Source: Chlorophyllum brunneum
Lineage: Eukaryota; Basidiomycota; Agaricomycetes; Agaricales; Agaricaceae
Assembly (NCBI GenBank): GCA_963576785.1
Contig: OY756149.1
Coordinates: 1,550,001-1,614,000, forward strand
Length of the DNA: 64,000 nt
Direction: 5' to 3'
Below are positions 43,217 through 52,362 of the stretch, piece after piece. Position 1 is the stretch's first letter; every line of letters starts with the position of its first letter. The translations under genes were made by a program, and so were the position numbers. A model generated the notes under the pieces. It saw only the letters and a list, made by a program, of their open reading frames with translations. It did no database searches and had not been told where the DNA came from.

Positions 43217-46200
43217 AACTGTCGCTTATTACCTCCCCTTTTTATAGGTTTTGTCCTCGAAATATTGTCTAAAAATTCTTGAACTGCCTCCTTAGTGTTT
43301 CCTAACTCTGACTCATTTTCCCATGTGTCTTCTTCAGAGGTATACCCTTTCCAGTATACTAGGAATTGATTTCATCGTCCTCTTTTGCGATGTCCTCGGA
43401 TTTCATCTACCTCATATTGCTCTTCATCATTGGTGATCTCGGGCATTGGTGGTAGTGGGGTGCGCTGGCTATTGAACTCGGGTTTTTGATAGGGGGAGAG
43501 GAGTCTGCTGTTAAACACATCATGTATTGCCCATGTTTCAGGTAATTCCAATTGGTAGCTTGTTTTGCCTATTTTTGCTTTTATTCTGAATGGTCTATAT
43601 TGTTTGTGATCCAGCTTTTTGGTTGGTCTCATTGTCCTAATATTACTTGCTTTGAGCCAAACCTGTTCTCCTGGGGTGTATTTGTGTTCTGGCTTAGTGC
43701 TGTTGTGTTTCCCCATTTGTTCCTGACTGCGTTGTAATATTTTTGTTGCTTCTTGTTGCATGTTTTGTAACTCCTGTATTTGCTCCGTGATTGCAGGTGC
43801 TTTGGTGATGGTCATTATATCTCCTTTCCAAGGGTGTTGCCCATAAACTATTTTGAATGGTGAGTATCCAGTAGCTGTGTGGGTTTTGTCATTGTATTGG
43901 AATTCCACTGTGGCCAGCCATTTTTTCCAATTGTCTTGAGCATGGTTTATTACATTTCTGAGGTATGTTTCAACCTCCTGGTTGATGCGCTCCGTTTGAC
44001 TGTCAGTTTGTGGATGGTATGCCATGGATAAGTTTCGCTGGGTTCCTGTTGCTTGGCATAATTCTGCCATGAATTTAGACACAAATTGTGGGCCTCTGTT
44101 ACTAATAATTCTTCGGAGTATTCTGTGTGTTCTCCATATGTCATTCCGATAGATATCTCCTAGCTCCTCAGACATTAAGGTGGTATTGACTGCCTGTAAT
44201 CTGATTATTTTACTGAAACAATCAACTATGACAAGTATTGCATCATATCCTTCTGATTCTGGTAGTGGTCCTATTATGTCGATTGATATTTCTTCCCAAG
44301 GTTCTGCTGGTGTTGGTAATGGATAGAGATGTGTTGTCAGTCTTGTTCGGAGTATTTTATTTTGTTGGCATGCTTCACATCCTTGGATGTATCATTTGAT
44401 GTCGCTGTGCATCTGGGGCCACCAATAACTCTGTTTAAGGAGTTCAATCATTCGATATTGTCCCAGGTGTCCTACATCTGTTTTGTCGTAGTGTTGTTGT
44501 AGTATTTCTTGTCATATTTGGTTGTTGGGTAGAACATATATCCTTCCTTCAAACATCGGTATCCCATCTGTTTCCCATATCTCCTTTGGTCACTTCTCTT
44601 TTTTTTTAGCCATTGTGTTTCTCTTCTTGTCTCCTTTTGTATTTGGTGTTTCAGATCTTCTTCCCCTGAGATTTCCCAAATTTGTCAGATTGTGGTGATT
44701 GTGCTATCGTCGAATAAGTGGTTGGGTAGTAGAGTGATATCAGTATTGTCCCGAGTAGTGTCCATTTTTGTTAGTCTTGACAAGATGTTGGCTTTTGTGT
44801 TGGTTTTTCCGGGGATATGTTTTAGCGTGTAGTGGTACTCTTGTAGTTCCATTTGCCACCTCACTTGTCGTCCTGTGAGTTGTTGTGGTTTTCGGAAATA
44901 TTCCAGGTTTTTGTGATCAGTCCATATTTTGAATGGTTTGTCTGCATCAAGTAGATATTGTCTCCAGGTCTTGATTGCTTCTCGAATGGCGAGTAACTCT
45001 TTGTTGTAGATCTGATAGTTTTGTTCTGTGGGTGTCATCGTTCTTGAGTGGAATGTGATTGGATGCCAATGTTCTTCTTGTTTTTGCGATAATACCACTC
45101 CTACTCCATATCCTAATGTGTCCACTTCTACCCTGTATTGACCCTTGTCCTGTGGCATTGCTAATACCAGTTTGCTTGTGATCTTTTCCTTGATCCTTTC
45201 AAAGGCTTGTTGTTGTTGTTCCTTCCATGCCCATTGCGTGTCTTTTTTCTTCAACTCGTGTAGTGGGGCTGCTATGTTGCTGAAGTCATGAATGAATCGT
45301 TGGTAGAAATTTGTGAATCCTAGGAATTTTTCAATATCTTTTAGGGATTTGGGTATTGGCCATTCTTTCACCGCTTTCACTTTCTTCTCTTCCATTTTAA
45401 TGCTGCCTTGTCCAACCACAAATCCTAGTATAGGTATTTCTTTTGCATCGAATACGCATTTCAATCTTTTGAAATATAGTTGGTGCTTCGCCGTAATGTT
45501 GAGAAATCGTTTTGTTCTGTCTTCAAGTTCCTGTTGTGTGGTTCCCGGTATGACGAAATCGTTTATGTAGTTGACAACTGCTCCTTCATGTAGCATTTCC
45601 CAAAAGACAGTGTTCATTATCCTTTGGAACGTTGCTGGCGAGTTACTCATTCCAAAAAACATGACCATTGGTTTGAATAGTCCGTTGTTCGTTACGAATG
45701 CTGCTTTCCATTCATCACCTTCTCTTATCCTGATGTTATTGTATCCCCATATGATGTTGAGTTTGTTAAAGACTTTCGTGTTTTTGAGCTTATCAATAAC
45801 TTCGCTTATGAGCAGAAGTGGCATTTTGTCTTTGATCGTGTGTTTATTTAGCTTCTTGTAGTCTTGTACCAGTCATTTGGTTCCATCTTTCTTGGGTATA
45901 AAGAAGCATGGTGTAGCGTAGGGGGATTGTGATGGTCAAATTTGTCCTGAGGCAATATTTTCGTCAAGGAATGTTTGCAGTTCTTGTTTCTCCATTAATG
46001 TCATTGGATAGACCTTGGACTGTAATACCAGTGGTGCGTCTTCTGTCAAGTTTATTTCGTGGTCCCATATTGTATGCTCTGGTAGTTTGTCAAAGTTCTT
46101 TTTGTTAAACAGGTGTGTATATGGCTGCAGGTATGTTGGTAGGTCCTCTGAGTTTGTTTGGTCGGTTTTCTTTTCCTCTATATGTTCTTTTACCGTGCGT

Positions 46201-46953
46201 ATTCTTTCGTTGAATTGTATATCGTTGTAGTGGGTGGTGCAATCCTTTGGACATCTATTGAAGCATATTATGTTGTTTGTCCAATCGATTTCTGGGTTGT
46301 GCTTGACTAGCCAATTGTGTCCGAGATATAGGTCTGCGCTCTCTAGTTGTGTTACCATTGCTTCGATTTCTTCCATGTGTTGCCGTTGCTTAGTACCAGT
46401 TGTGCCATATCTATTATTTCCCCTTTCTTGTTTTCGGTTCCGTTGGCATTGATTACTCGTATCGGGGTTTTGAGGGGTTTGGTCATGATCTGTTCTTCTT
46501 CTACTATCCTCTGTGCTATGCATGTATGTGTACATCCGGAATCCACCAGTGTGGTGATTTGCTTGGGTCTTTTCTTTGTTCTGATTGTTGAATCGAGGAG
46601 AAGTTCGCACATCGAGTTTCGTTTTTGCAGGATTACATATCGTCTATTGTGACATAAAACAGAAACTCTAGGTTTATTGGCTTGCGGGTTTGCACCTACT
46701 TGGAGCCTTCAACAAAATCCTCTTTTGTCTCTTCTTCTATCTTCTTGGTAACCTCTCTGATGTGTGCTTTCTTCAGTGCTTTACAGTTCTTCGAGATGTG
46801 GCCCTGTTTGCCACAGTTATAGCACATTATTTTGGTGTATGCTATCTTTGTCTTCTTGCAGCAGTATTTGGCAATATGCCCATAGAGGTTATAGTTAAAA
46901 TACCTTGGTTTGCTGTTTTGATCGGTGTCTGCCCTCTGTCTACCAATTTCCAT
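43217..46953 (-). pseudogene. Gypsy 2 pol: protease, RT, RNase H, integrase, chromodomain
   Basis: Minus strand, from the zinc knuckle (Cys-Tyr-Asn-Cys-Gly-Lys-Gln-Gly-His near 46800) to protease (Leu-Val-Asp-Ser-Gly-Cys-Thr near 46550), RT fingers (Pro-Tyr-Ala-Thr-Pro-Cys-Phe-Phe-Ile near 45920), RT palm (Tyr-Ile-Asn-Asp-Phe near 45555-45570), Leu-Gly-Phe-Thr-Asn-Phe-Tyr-Gln-Arg-Phe, RNase H (Thr-Asp-His-Lys-Asn-Leu-Glu-Tyr), integrase (Tyr-His-Pro-Gln-Thr-Asp; Ser-Asn-Arg-Gly-Pro-Gln-Phe) and chromodomain (Tyr-Glu-Val-Asp-Glu-Ile ... Phe-Leu-Val-Tyr-Trp-Lys-Gly-Tyr). Stops separate the blocks, for example a TGA in the chromodomain near 43375 and a stop near 45936. The longest intact stretch is RT-RNase H at 45824-44685. 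Confidence 0.85.
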
Positions 46954-47109
46954 TAGTTGTCCTCCACCTCCATAAGTGACTCCTGTGCTTGTTCTGACAT
47001 CCCCTCGTGTGATGTCCGTTGTTTTGTATCCTTGTCCTACTGCAAGGATGGTATTTCTCCATTTGCTGTATGTGTTGGGGATTGAGACTGCCGGGTAGCC
47101 TACAATGGT

Positions 47110-47880
47110 TCAGATAATGTCTGCTCTGGTGTGTCGTTTGAGGAGGAATATGGCATATACATCGTCAGTTCCTGCTTGAGTCTTCAATGCTTCGAACTCT
47201 ATTAAGAAGTCTGCAGTGTTCCTCTTTCCCTGTTTGAACAATTCGATTTCTCCTTCTGCTATTGCTTTCCTATTCCCCAAGGAGAAGGTAGCTACTATCT
47301 CCTTTGCAAAGTCCTCGAATGCTGGTGTTTTCTTATCTTGAATTGTTTGTAATTTGGCATTGGCATAGGGACCTACAAGTCCCCCTTTTATTTGAGCTAA
47401 TATTCCGATTATCTTTTGCTCGTTATCATCGATTTTGTTGAAGAGTGTCCATAACGACATTGCTCTCCACCAATCGTCAAACTTGGTTCTGTCTCCATTG
47501 AAATATCCTGGTTCTGGGGCTAGGTTCTTTGGGAAGTTGATTTCATTGGCCATCTCTGATTCTGTTTCTGGTTCGCTGTGTTCATTTTTGTAGGTCTCAG
47601 CGACTTCTATGTTGGATGTGGCTTCGGCGATTTCTGTATCGAATGGGGTCTCGGCAACTTCTATGTCAAATGTGGTCTCAGCAACTTCTGTGTTGAATAG
47701 GGTCTCGAAAAGAGCTGTGTCTTCTTCTATACTATGGTTAGATTTCTGCCGTTTAAGGCCTTCAGGGATTTCTGGTTCTGTTCGTTGTTTGGGTCTGGTG
47801 GTTACTGGTGATCCCTGGATATCTGTTGGTCTCAGAGCTCTTGGTCTTCTTGGTGTTCTCGATGAGCTACTGTTGCTCAT
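47110..47880 (-). CDS. Gypsy 2 gag
   Basis: A 256-codon frame from the ATG at 47880. It has a basic Ser/Arg/Pro N-terminus, Glu/Ala/Thr-rich short repeats (Glu-Val-Ala-Glu-Thr variants), then a capsid-like helical part (Tyr-Phe-Asn-Gly-Asp-Arg-Thr-Lys-Phe-Asp-Asp-Trp-Trp; Glu-Leu-Phe-Lys-Gln-Gly-Lys-Arg). This is the retrotransposon gag pattern. The frame stops before the zinc knuckle, which lies in 46953-46696. The homologue in Gypsy 1 is at 39908-38985. Confidence 0.8.
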   Translation of the reverse strand: MSNSSSSRTPRRPRALRPTDIQGSPVTTRPKQRTEPEIPEGLKRQKSNHSIEEDTALFETLFNTEVAETTFDIEVAETPFDTEIAEATSNIEVAETYKNEHSEPETESEMANEINFPKNLAPEPGYFNGDRTKFDDWWRAMSLWTLFNKIDDNEQKIIGILAQIKGGLVGPYANAKLQTIQDKKTPAFEDFAKEIVATFSLGNRKAIAEGEIELFKQGKRNTADFLIEFEALKTQAGTDDVYAIFLLKRHTRADII

Positions 47881-47960
47881 ATACTGTTGTCCTAGTCAGA
47901 GGCTATTATTCCAAGCCTAGCTACGAATAGTGGTACCTCTCTTGCAAGGTGAGTCAAATG

Positions 47961-47972
47961 ACACTTTACCAA
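47961..47972 (-). promoter_or_regulatory. Gypsy 2 self-priming primer-binding site
   Basis: One base inside the 5' LTR. The plus-strand ACACTTTACCAA is the exact reverse complement of TTGGTAAAGTGT at 48057-48068 in the LTR, about 35 bases after a TATATAA box on the minus strand. A transcript starting near 48068 could fold its 5' end back on this site, as in Tf1. Confidence 0.7.
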
Positions 47973-47973
47973 A

Positions 47974-48266
47974 TGTTATGACCTTAGTCTAGGACTCAGG
48001 TTGTAAGTCTTTGGATAAAGACAAGGAAGTAGAGAAGAGAGTAAGGGATGATACAATTGGTAAAGTGTAAGGAATACATCAAGTATTACTACACTTTATA
48101 TACTAGTGGTACGAGCTAAGAATAAAGGATCAGAGTAAAGGAGTCATAGGAAATGAGTAGACTGAGTCAGTAAAAGTACAGCCATAAGGGATGAAACAGA
48201 TACGTAGGAATGATAAATGTGATGGGCATATGATAGGAATGTACTGTCTATCTATAGTTCATAACA
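47974..48266 (-). repeat. Gypsy 2 5' LTR
   Basis: 293 bp, TGTTATGAAC ... GTCATAACA on the minus strand, with a TATATAAAGTG box in the middle. The flanking duplication ATTTC follows it. Confidence 0.9.
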
Positions 48267-48407
48267 ATTTCCAGGCTAGTCAAAGTAGAGAGTCAATGAT
48301 GGCATCATTGGATCATGGCAGTGGGATGAGTGGTATTGCTTCTGGGAACTTGTCATAACCTCTGACATAGGTTCGAGGTTTGGACATAACACTTTCTCCT
48401 TCCCAGA

Positions 48408-49401
48408 TTGAACATATTCTCTTTCTTCTGGATTAAGGGCATTCTGCTTCTAAAATTGCTTCAACTACTCCCTATTCACTCAGTACTGTCTCCAGAACTT
48501 GTTCTCAGCACAGGCCAATACTTTCCAAGCCCATTAGTGGTCAACCATGCCAACTTTCCTCCTCTGATACCAAATATGCCATATGTCTTATTACTTCTGG
48601 CAAGATTAAAAATAACCCAAGCCACAAAATCACTCCAAACAGTCCTGGGTACACCTCTGACATCCAAAACTGTTTGACAAGTACTTAGGAGGGCAGGATT
48701 AAAGGCTGTGGTGAAGAGATCTCAGCCTAAGCTCTCCAGAGTACAAAGGCAGAAGAGGTTGAAGTTTGTAAAAAGACACAAAGACTGGACTGTGGATGAT
48801 TGGAAGAGGGTAGTTTGGTCAGATAAGACCAAAATTAATCATATGGGGTCAGATGGCAGGAAATGGGTGTGGAAAAGGGCAGGAGAAGGGCTTACTACAG
48901 GCTGGTAGAAGGAACTGTCAAGTTTGGAGGAAGTTCTACTATGATATGGGGGTATATGCTGTGGCAAGAGCCAAGCTGTTTGCACCATATTGAAGGTATA
49001 ATGGATGCTGAAGGTTATGTCCAGATTCTATACTAGCTGATAAACTTTACAAAAGCCTCAAAAAATACAAAAAGAAGAAGTGGGAAGTTATCTTTCAACA
49101 TAATAATGACCCCAAACACAAGAGCAAGAGAGCCCAAAATTGGCTTGAAGACAGTGGTTTAGAAGTCATGGTGTGGCCTCCACAATCTCCAGACCTTAAC
49201 CCCATTGAACAGCTTTGGACTCATGTCAAAAGAAAGCTGGAGGAGTATGAAACCTACCCTTCAAGTATACATGAATTGAAGACAAGAGCAGATATAGAAT
49301 GGGGGAAAATTCCAGTATCAGTGTGTCAGAATTTGATAGAGAGTATGCCTAGAAGGGTTCAGGCTGTGTTGAAAGCCAGGGAAGCATATACCAAGTACTA
49401 G
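48408..49401 (+). pseudogene. Tc1/mariner DD34E transposase, broken
   Basis: The frame reads through an N-terminal DNA-binding part (Lys-Ser-Leu-Gln-Thr-Val-Leu-Gly ... Leu-Arg-Arg-Ala-Gly-Leu-Lys) with an in-frame TGA near 48675. The first catalytic region follows (Val-Val-Trp-Ser-Asp-Lys-Thr). There is then a stop at 48906, a frameshift into Thr-Met-Ile-Trp-Gly-Tyr and another stop near 49035. The last block has Gln-His-Asn-Asn-Asp-Pro-Lys-His and Pro-Gln-Ser-Pro-Asp-Leu-Asn-Pro-Ile-Glu. In active Tc1 proteins the second motif is usually Asp-Asn-Asp-Pro-Lys-His; here the first Asp is Asn, at the DD34E spacing (34 residues before the final Glu). It cannot encode active enzyme. Confidence 0.85.
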
Positions 49402-49419
49402 AGAGTTGATTTGATACTA

Positions 49420-49629
49420 AGGGACAAAACCCTTCCAATGCACTCATAATATTCATTAATTCATAGCACCTCAGGAAATTGATATTACATTATGATATTT
49501 ATAAATAAGATAGGGTAGATGTAGGGCTATCTACAATTAAAATATGGAGTCAATCACTTCAGTAGCTCAGGAGTTATTTAAGAATTTGTCCAGAAGTGGA
49601 AATTATTGAAAGGATTTTGTCCCTTACTG
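49420..49629 (-). repeat. Tc1/mariner right terminal inverted repeat
   Basis: Inverted copy of 33215-33424, ending GTCCCTTACTG next to the TA duplication at 49630-49631. Confidence 0.88.
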
Positions 49630-49631
49630 TA

Positions 49632-50280
49632 CAAGTGAGGTTGTTGGTCCAAAGGAGATGAAGAGAAAGGTGTGGATATCTGTTGAGCTTGTTTCTTGGG
49701 AATTGAGGGTGTCAGCTCAAGATCTTGGATTCCAGGTATATTCTCAATTTGATTGGAAAGGTCTTTGATAGTGAAATCAGGTTGGAAGCCATTGGCAACA
49801 ATAATATGCCCCTTCTTGGAACAGACAACTGTAGCAAAATGACCAAGCAGTTGGTGCTTGGAGATGTATCCATAGCACAGAATGTTGAAGCCTTCTTGCA
49901 GTTCAAGGAGGTATTGTGTGAGAACAGAGAGCTCTAGATGGAAGGTGTCAAAATTATTGGTTATAGGGTTTTGTAGAGATAACAGCATTGTTATATTCCT
50001 CCACCATGAGAGGGAGAACAAGATTAGAGAAGACATTGGAGGACTACTGTGCCCTTGGAGTAGTGTATGTGAAGTAGGTGTCAAAGACTGTCTGGACTAT
50101 GATATTAGACAATCCTTGGGATTTAGCTTTGTCTTAGGAGAAATTGCTGGAAGTTCATCCTGGTCTGAATGCTGTTCCAAGTTTTCTGACTCATCTGACA
50201 TTTCATTGTCGTCAGACATTGCAGAGTCTTGCAGCCCCAAGCACTTTTTTTTGGTTCATGGGGCTATAATCATGTTGACA
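49632..50280 (-). pseudogene. orc2: orc2 pseudogene, 5' half
   Basis: It matches orc2 from about 20730 to 21385. Ser-Lys-His-Gln-Leu-Leu, Gly-Phe-Gln-Pro-Asp-Phe-Thr-Ile-Lys-Asp and Glu-Asn-Ile-Pro-Gly-Ile-Gln-Asp-Leu remain readable, but there are frameshifts and stops and the region of the start codon is altered. The match is cut on the right by a Copia LTR at 50281. Many differences from orc2 are C-to-T or G-to-A. Confidence 0.85.
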
Positions 50281-51205
50281 TGTTGAAGTTTCGGACATAT
50301 TCTAGAAATAGACTATGAAGTCATTATGATAATAATAGACTGATCCATTACTTTCCAGTAACTTCAATCCATAGTAACTTCTTATGAGTTGCTCTGCATA
50401 TGATGAGAGTCATAATATCAATTGGTACTTGATAGATTATTCTACATAGTTCCAATGACTAGTATAATATGTTTTGCAGTACTCCACAGATACTATGCTG
50501 CAGTTAGTAGGAGTCATAAGGAACATTCTATGTATTCCTAGTATTTTATGTAGTATGACTTGTCTATGTTCTTACATGTATATAAACCCCATATAACAGA
50601 CCAAGTTCTATATTTTGTTCAATCAAACAACTTCTTCATCATTGCTTATCTTCTTGAGTACAACACAAGTCTTGATCTCCTTGACTTTGACCTCTACACC
50701 TCTGACACCAATCACTTCATTAATAATATCTGTCTATCCAAATTACCTTTCTATAGGTATTAGATAGAAGCTTATTATCTTGGTGAGTAGACCCTATGTT
50801 CTCTCCCACTGCATTTACTGCTGCCCCAGCAAACAACTCATTACAGTTGTTTTCTCAACACAATGGGCTGAACTGATCAAAAGTCACGTCCCTTGTCAGT
50901 GTTTGGTCCTATAGAAGGCAAACCATGCACTGAGCCTGTGTGGAAAGTCCATCCACTTGTAAGTTTTCCCATTGAAATATTTTGAAGGTTTAAAGACCTA
51001 CTCTGCAAGCCAGCCTCCCTGTTGAAGGGAATGCTGCAAGGTTTATTGGGAGGCAAAAGGATAGGGAAAAACATTGGATATGCTATGATATTTATAGAGG
51101 ATACTATGTGGAATAAAAATTAATGACACCAGAGAACAATGACACTAAATTTTCTGTGGATTGGACCTCAGATTCCAACACTCCCAGCTATGGACTGGAT
51201 GAACC
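50281..51205 (+). mobile_element. Copia-like LTR and truncated body, right copy
   Basis: LTR 50281-50755 (TGTTGAAGTT ... CTTTCTATA) with a TGTATATAAAC box, then GGTATTAGATAG (primer-site-like) and a gag start Met-Phe-Ser-Pro-Thr-Ala-Phe-Thr-Ala followed by stops. No second LTR is found before copy B resumes at about 51205, so the element is truncated. It interrupts the region that was the orc2 promoter. Confidence 0.6.
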
Positions 51206-51293
51206 AGCTAGCTGATTATTTACGACTCGTGAAGGCTGCTTACATAAGCACGTTCTGGTCGCGTTCCGTTCACGTCCAGCGTCCTCCTCTGCA

Positions 51294-51700
51294 ATGGGCG
51301 TCCTTCCGAAGGCGACAGTCGCCCAAACGAATGTCATTCGGGAGGGCGTCAGAGTCATCCACAAGGTTCTCCCAGAGCGCGACTGCTCGCAAGGCCTCAG
51401 CATCACCGAGCTCTACCAGCTCGCCCTCCTTGAGCCCGCCCCTCGAAGCTTCGGGGAGACCCACGGCTCGCCACTCGAACTGAGGCTAAGAAAAACATTC
51501 CATTACCGCCACACAATGATCATCCCATTCGCTCGAAAGCGTGCGTTCTTGTTCTTGCTCCTACACTCCGAAAATCATGCTTCCATTTATAGGTTTTTGA
51601 AGCAACTTATCCTTCCAGCACTAGAAGGGAGCCGAGAAATTATTAAAGTTGTCGTTAACCGCGAGATTACACTCCCCATTGCTGCAAAAGGCAAGAAGGG
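51294..51700 (+). pseudogene. Truncated copy of the 154-residue protein gene
   Basis: It matches 21486-21890 (Val-Leu-Pro-Lys-Ala-Thr-Val-Ala-Gln-Thr-Asn at the start and Phe-Leu-Lys-Gln-Leu-Ile-Leu-Pro-Ala-Leu-Glu-Gly later). The start now reads Met-Gly. The first exon carries a deletion that changes frame, and the 3' end is replaced by an F-box gene fragment at 51709. Non-functional. Confidence 0.75.
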
Positions 51701-51708
51701 CAAAGTAA

Positions 51709-51835
51709 TGCAGAAATGCCAACGGTGCAGTCTTCCCATCCTTCCTCGGTGCTGTGAGTGCCAAGCTCGACAGTCGTTGGGGGTAGTCTCTTGTCATGTG
51801 GTATCACGATCGCGCTGCGCCTTCCCTTAGGTTTG
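51709..51835 (-). pseudogene. F-box gene fragment fused into copy B
   Basis: About 127 bp matching 26594-26722, inside exon 4 of the F-box gene, in the same orientation. It joins the broken gene at 51294 to the short repeat at 51845. This junction does not exist in copy A. Confidence 0.75.
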
Positions 51836-51844
51836 CGGTCTACC

Positions 51845-51960
51845 ATTCCATTCTTTTGATAAACCGTTTACGTGCGAACTCTGCAAAGCTATTATGGGGA
51901 CCTCGAGACCTCAAGACACCAAGCTCCATCCTCGTGGCTATCGTATACAAAACCTGACTG
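51845..51960. repeat. Short repeat, copy 3
   Basis: Near-identical to 22316-22440, with an internal deletion of about 10 bp (the GCATGATCA-type bases). Confidence 0.65.
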
Positions 51961-52362
51961 TTAATACTTTCGTGACTGGATGGGACTTATAAGAAACCAG
52001 TTCTATTAAAAAAAATACAAATGGTGAATACTGATATTGAGTGCGGGCGAGCGAAATGGATCAATACATGTAGAATTTAGAGAGTGGGTACAGAGGCGTC
52101 TACCTACTCGCTTCAGTCGTGAAAATTTGAGGCGTTATAGACGTAGTGAGAATCTCCTATCCTGAAATAATGCAAAGTCGTGATATCGCAATGAACAGGC
52201 ATGGACGAAATAGATATATAGTACTGCTCCGTGAGTTCATTCTCGCAATAGGAACATCGGAAAACGTTAAGCAAGGAAAATGAAAGAACTCGCCGCGTCA
52301 GTCCACTAAACAATGGTAGGAACAATATGGCTCGTTGCATACGTCCCCAGTCACGACTCGAT

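Larger units (their letters stand above)
41901..48266 (-). mobile_element. Ty3/Gypsy chromovirus, copy 2 (full length)
   Basis: LTRs are 41901-42193 and 47974-48266, with a perfect 5-bp target duplication ATTTC at 41896-41900 and 48267-48271. Minus-strand order: 5' LTR, self-complementary primer site, gag, zinc knuckle, protease, reverse transcriptase, RNase H, integrase, chromodomain, an extra ORF, polypurine tract and 3' LTR. The chromodomain and self-priming arrangement place it with Tf1-type chromoviruses. The reading frames are longer than in copy 1 but still interrupted. The reverse transcriptase motif reads Tyr-Ile-Asn-Asp-Phe and the integrase motif Ser-Asn-Arg-Gly, so two catalytic Asp residues have become Asn. 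Confidence 0.92.
33215..49629. mobile_element. Tc1/mariner element carrying nested retrotransposons
   Basis: Bounded by 210-bp terminal inverted repeats (33215-33424 and 49420-49629) beginning CAGTAAGGGACAAAAC, and flanked by TA on both sides (33213-33214 and 49630-49631). The TA duplication and DD34E-type transposase remains are diagnostic of Tc1/mariner. The element's own DNA is only the ends and the transposase region (about 48272-49629). Most of the interior is later insertions. It sits in the orc2 pseudogene and splits it. Confidence 0.88.
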
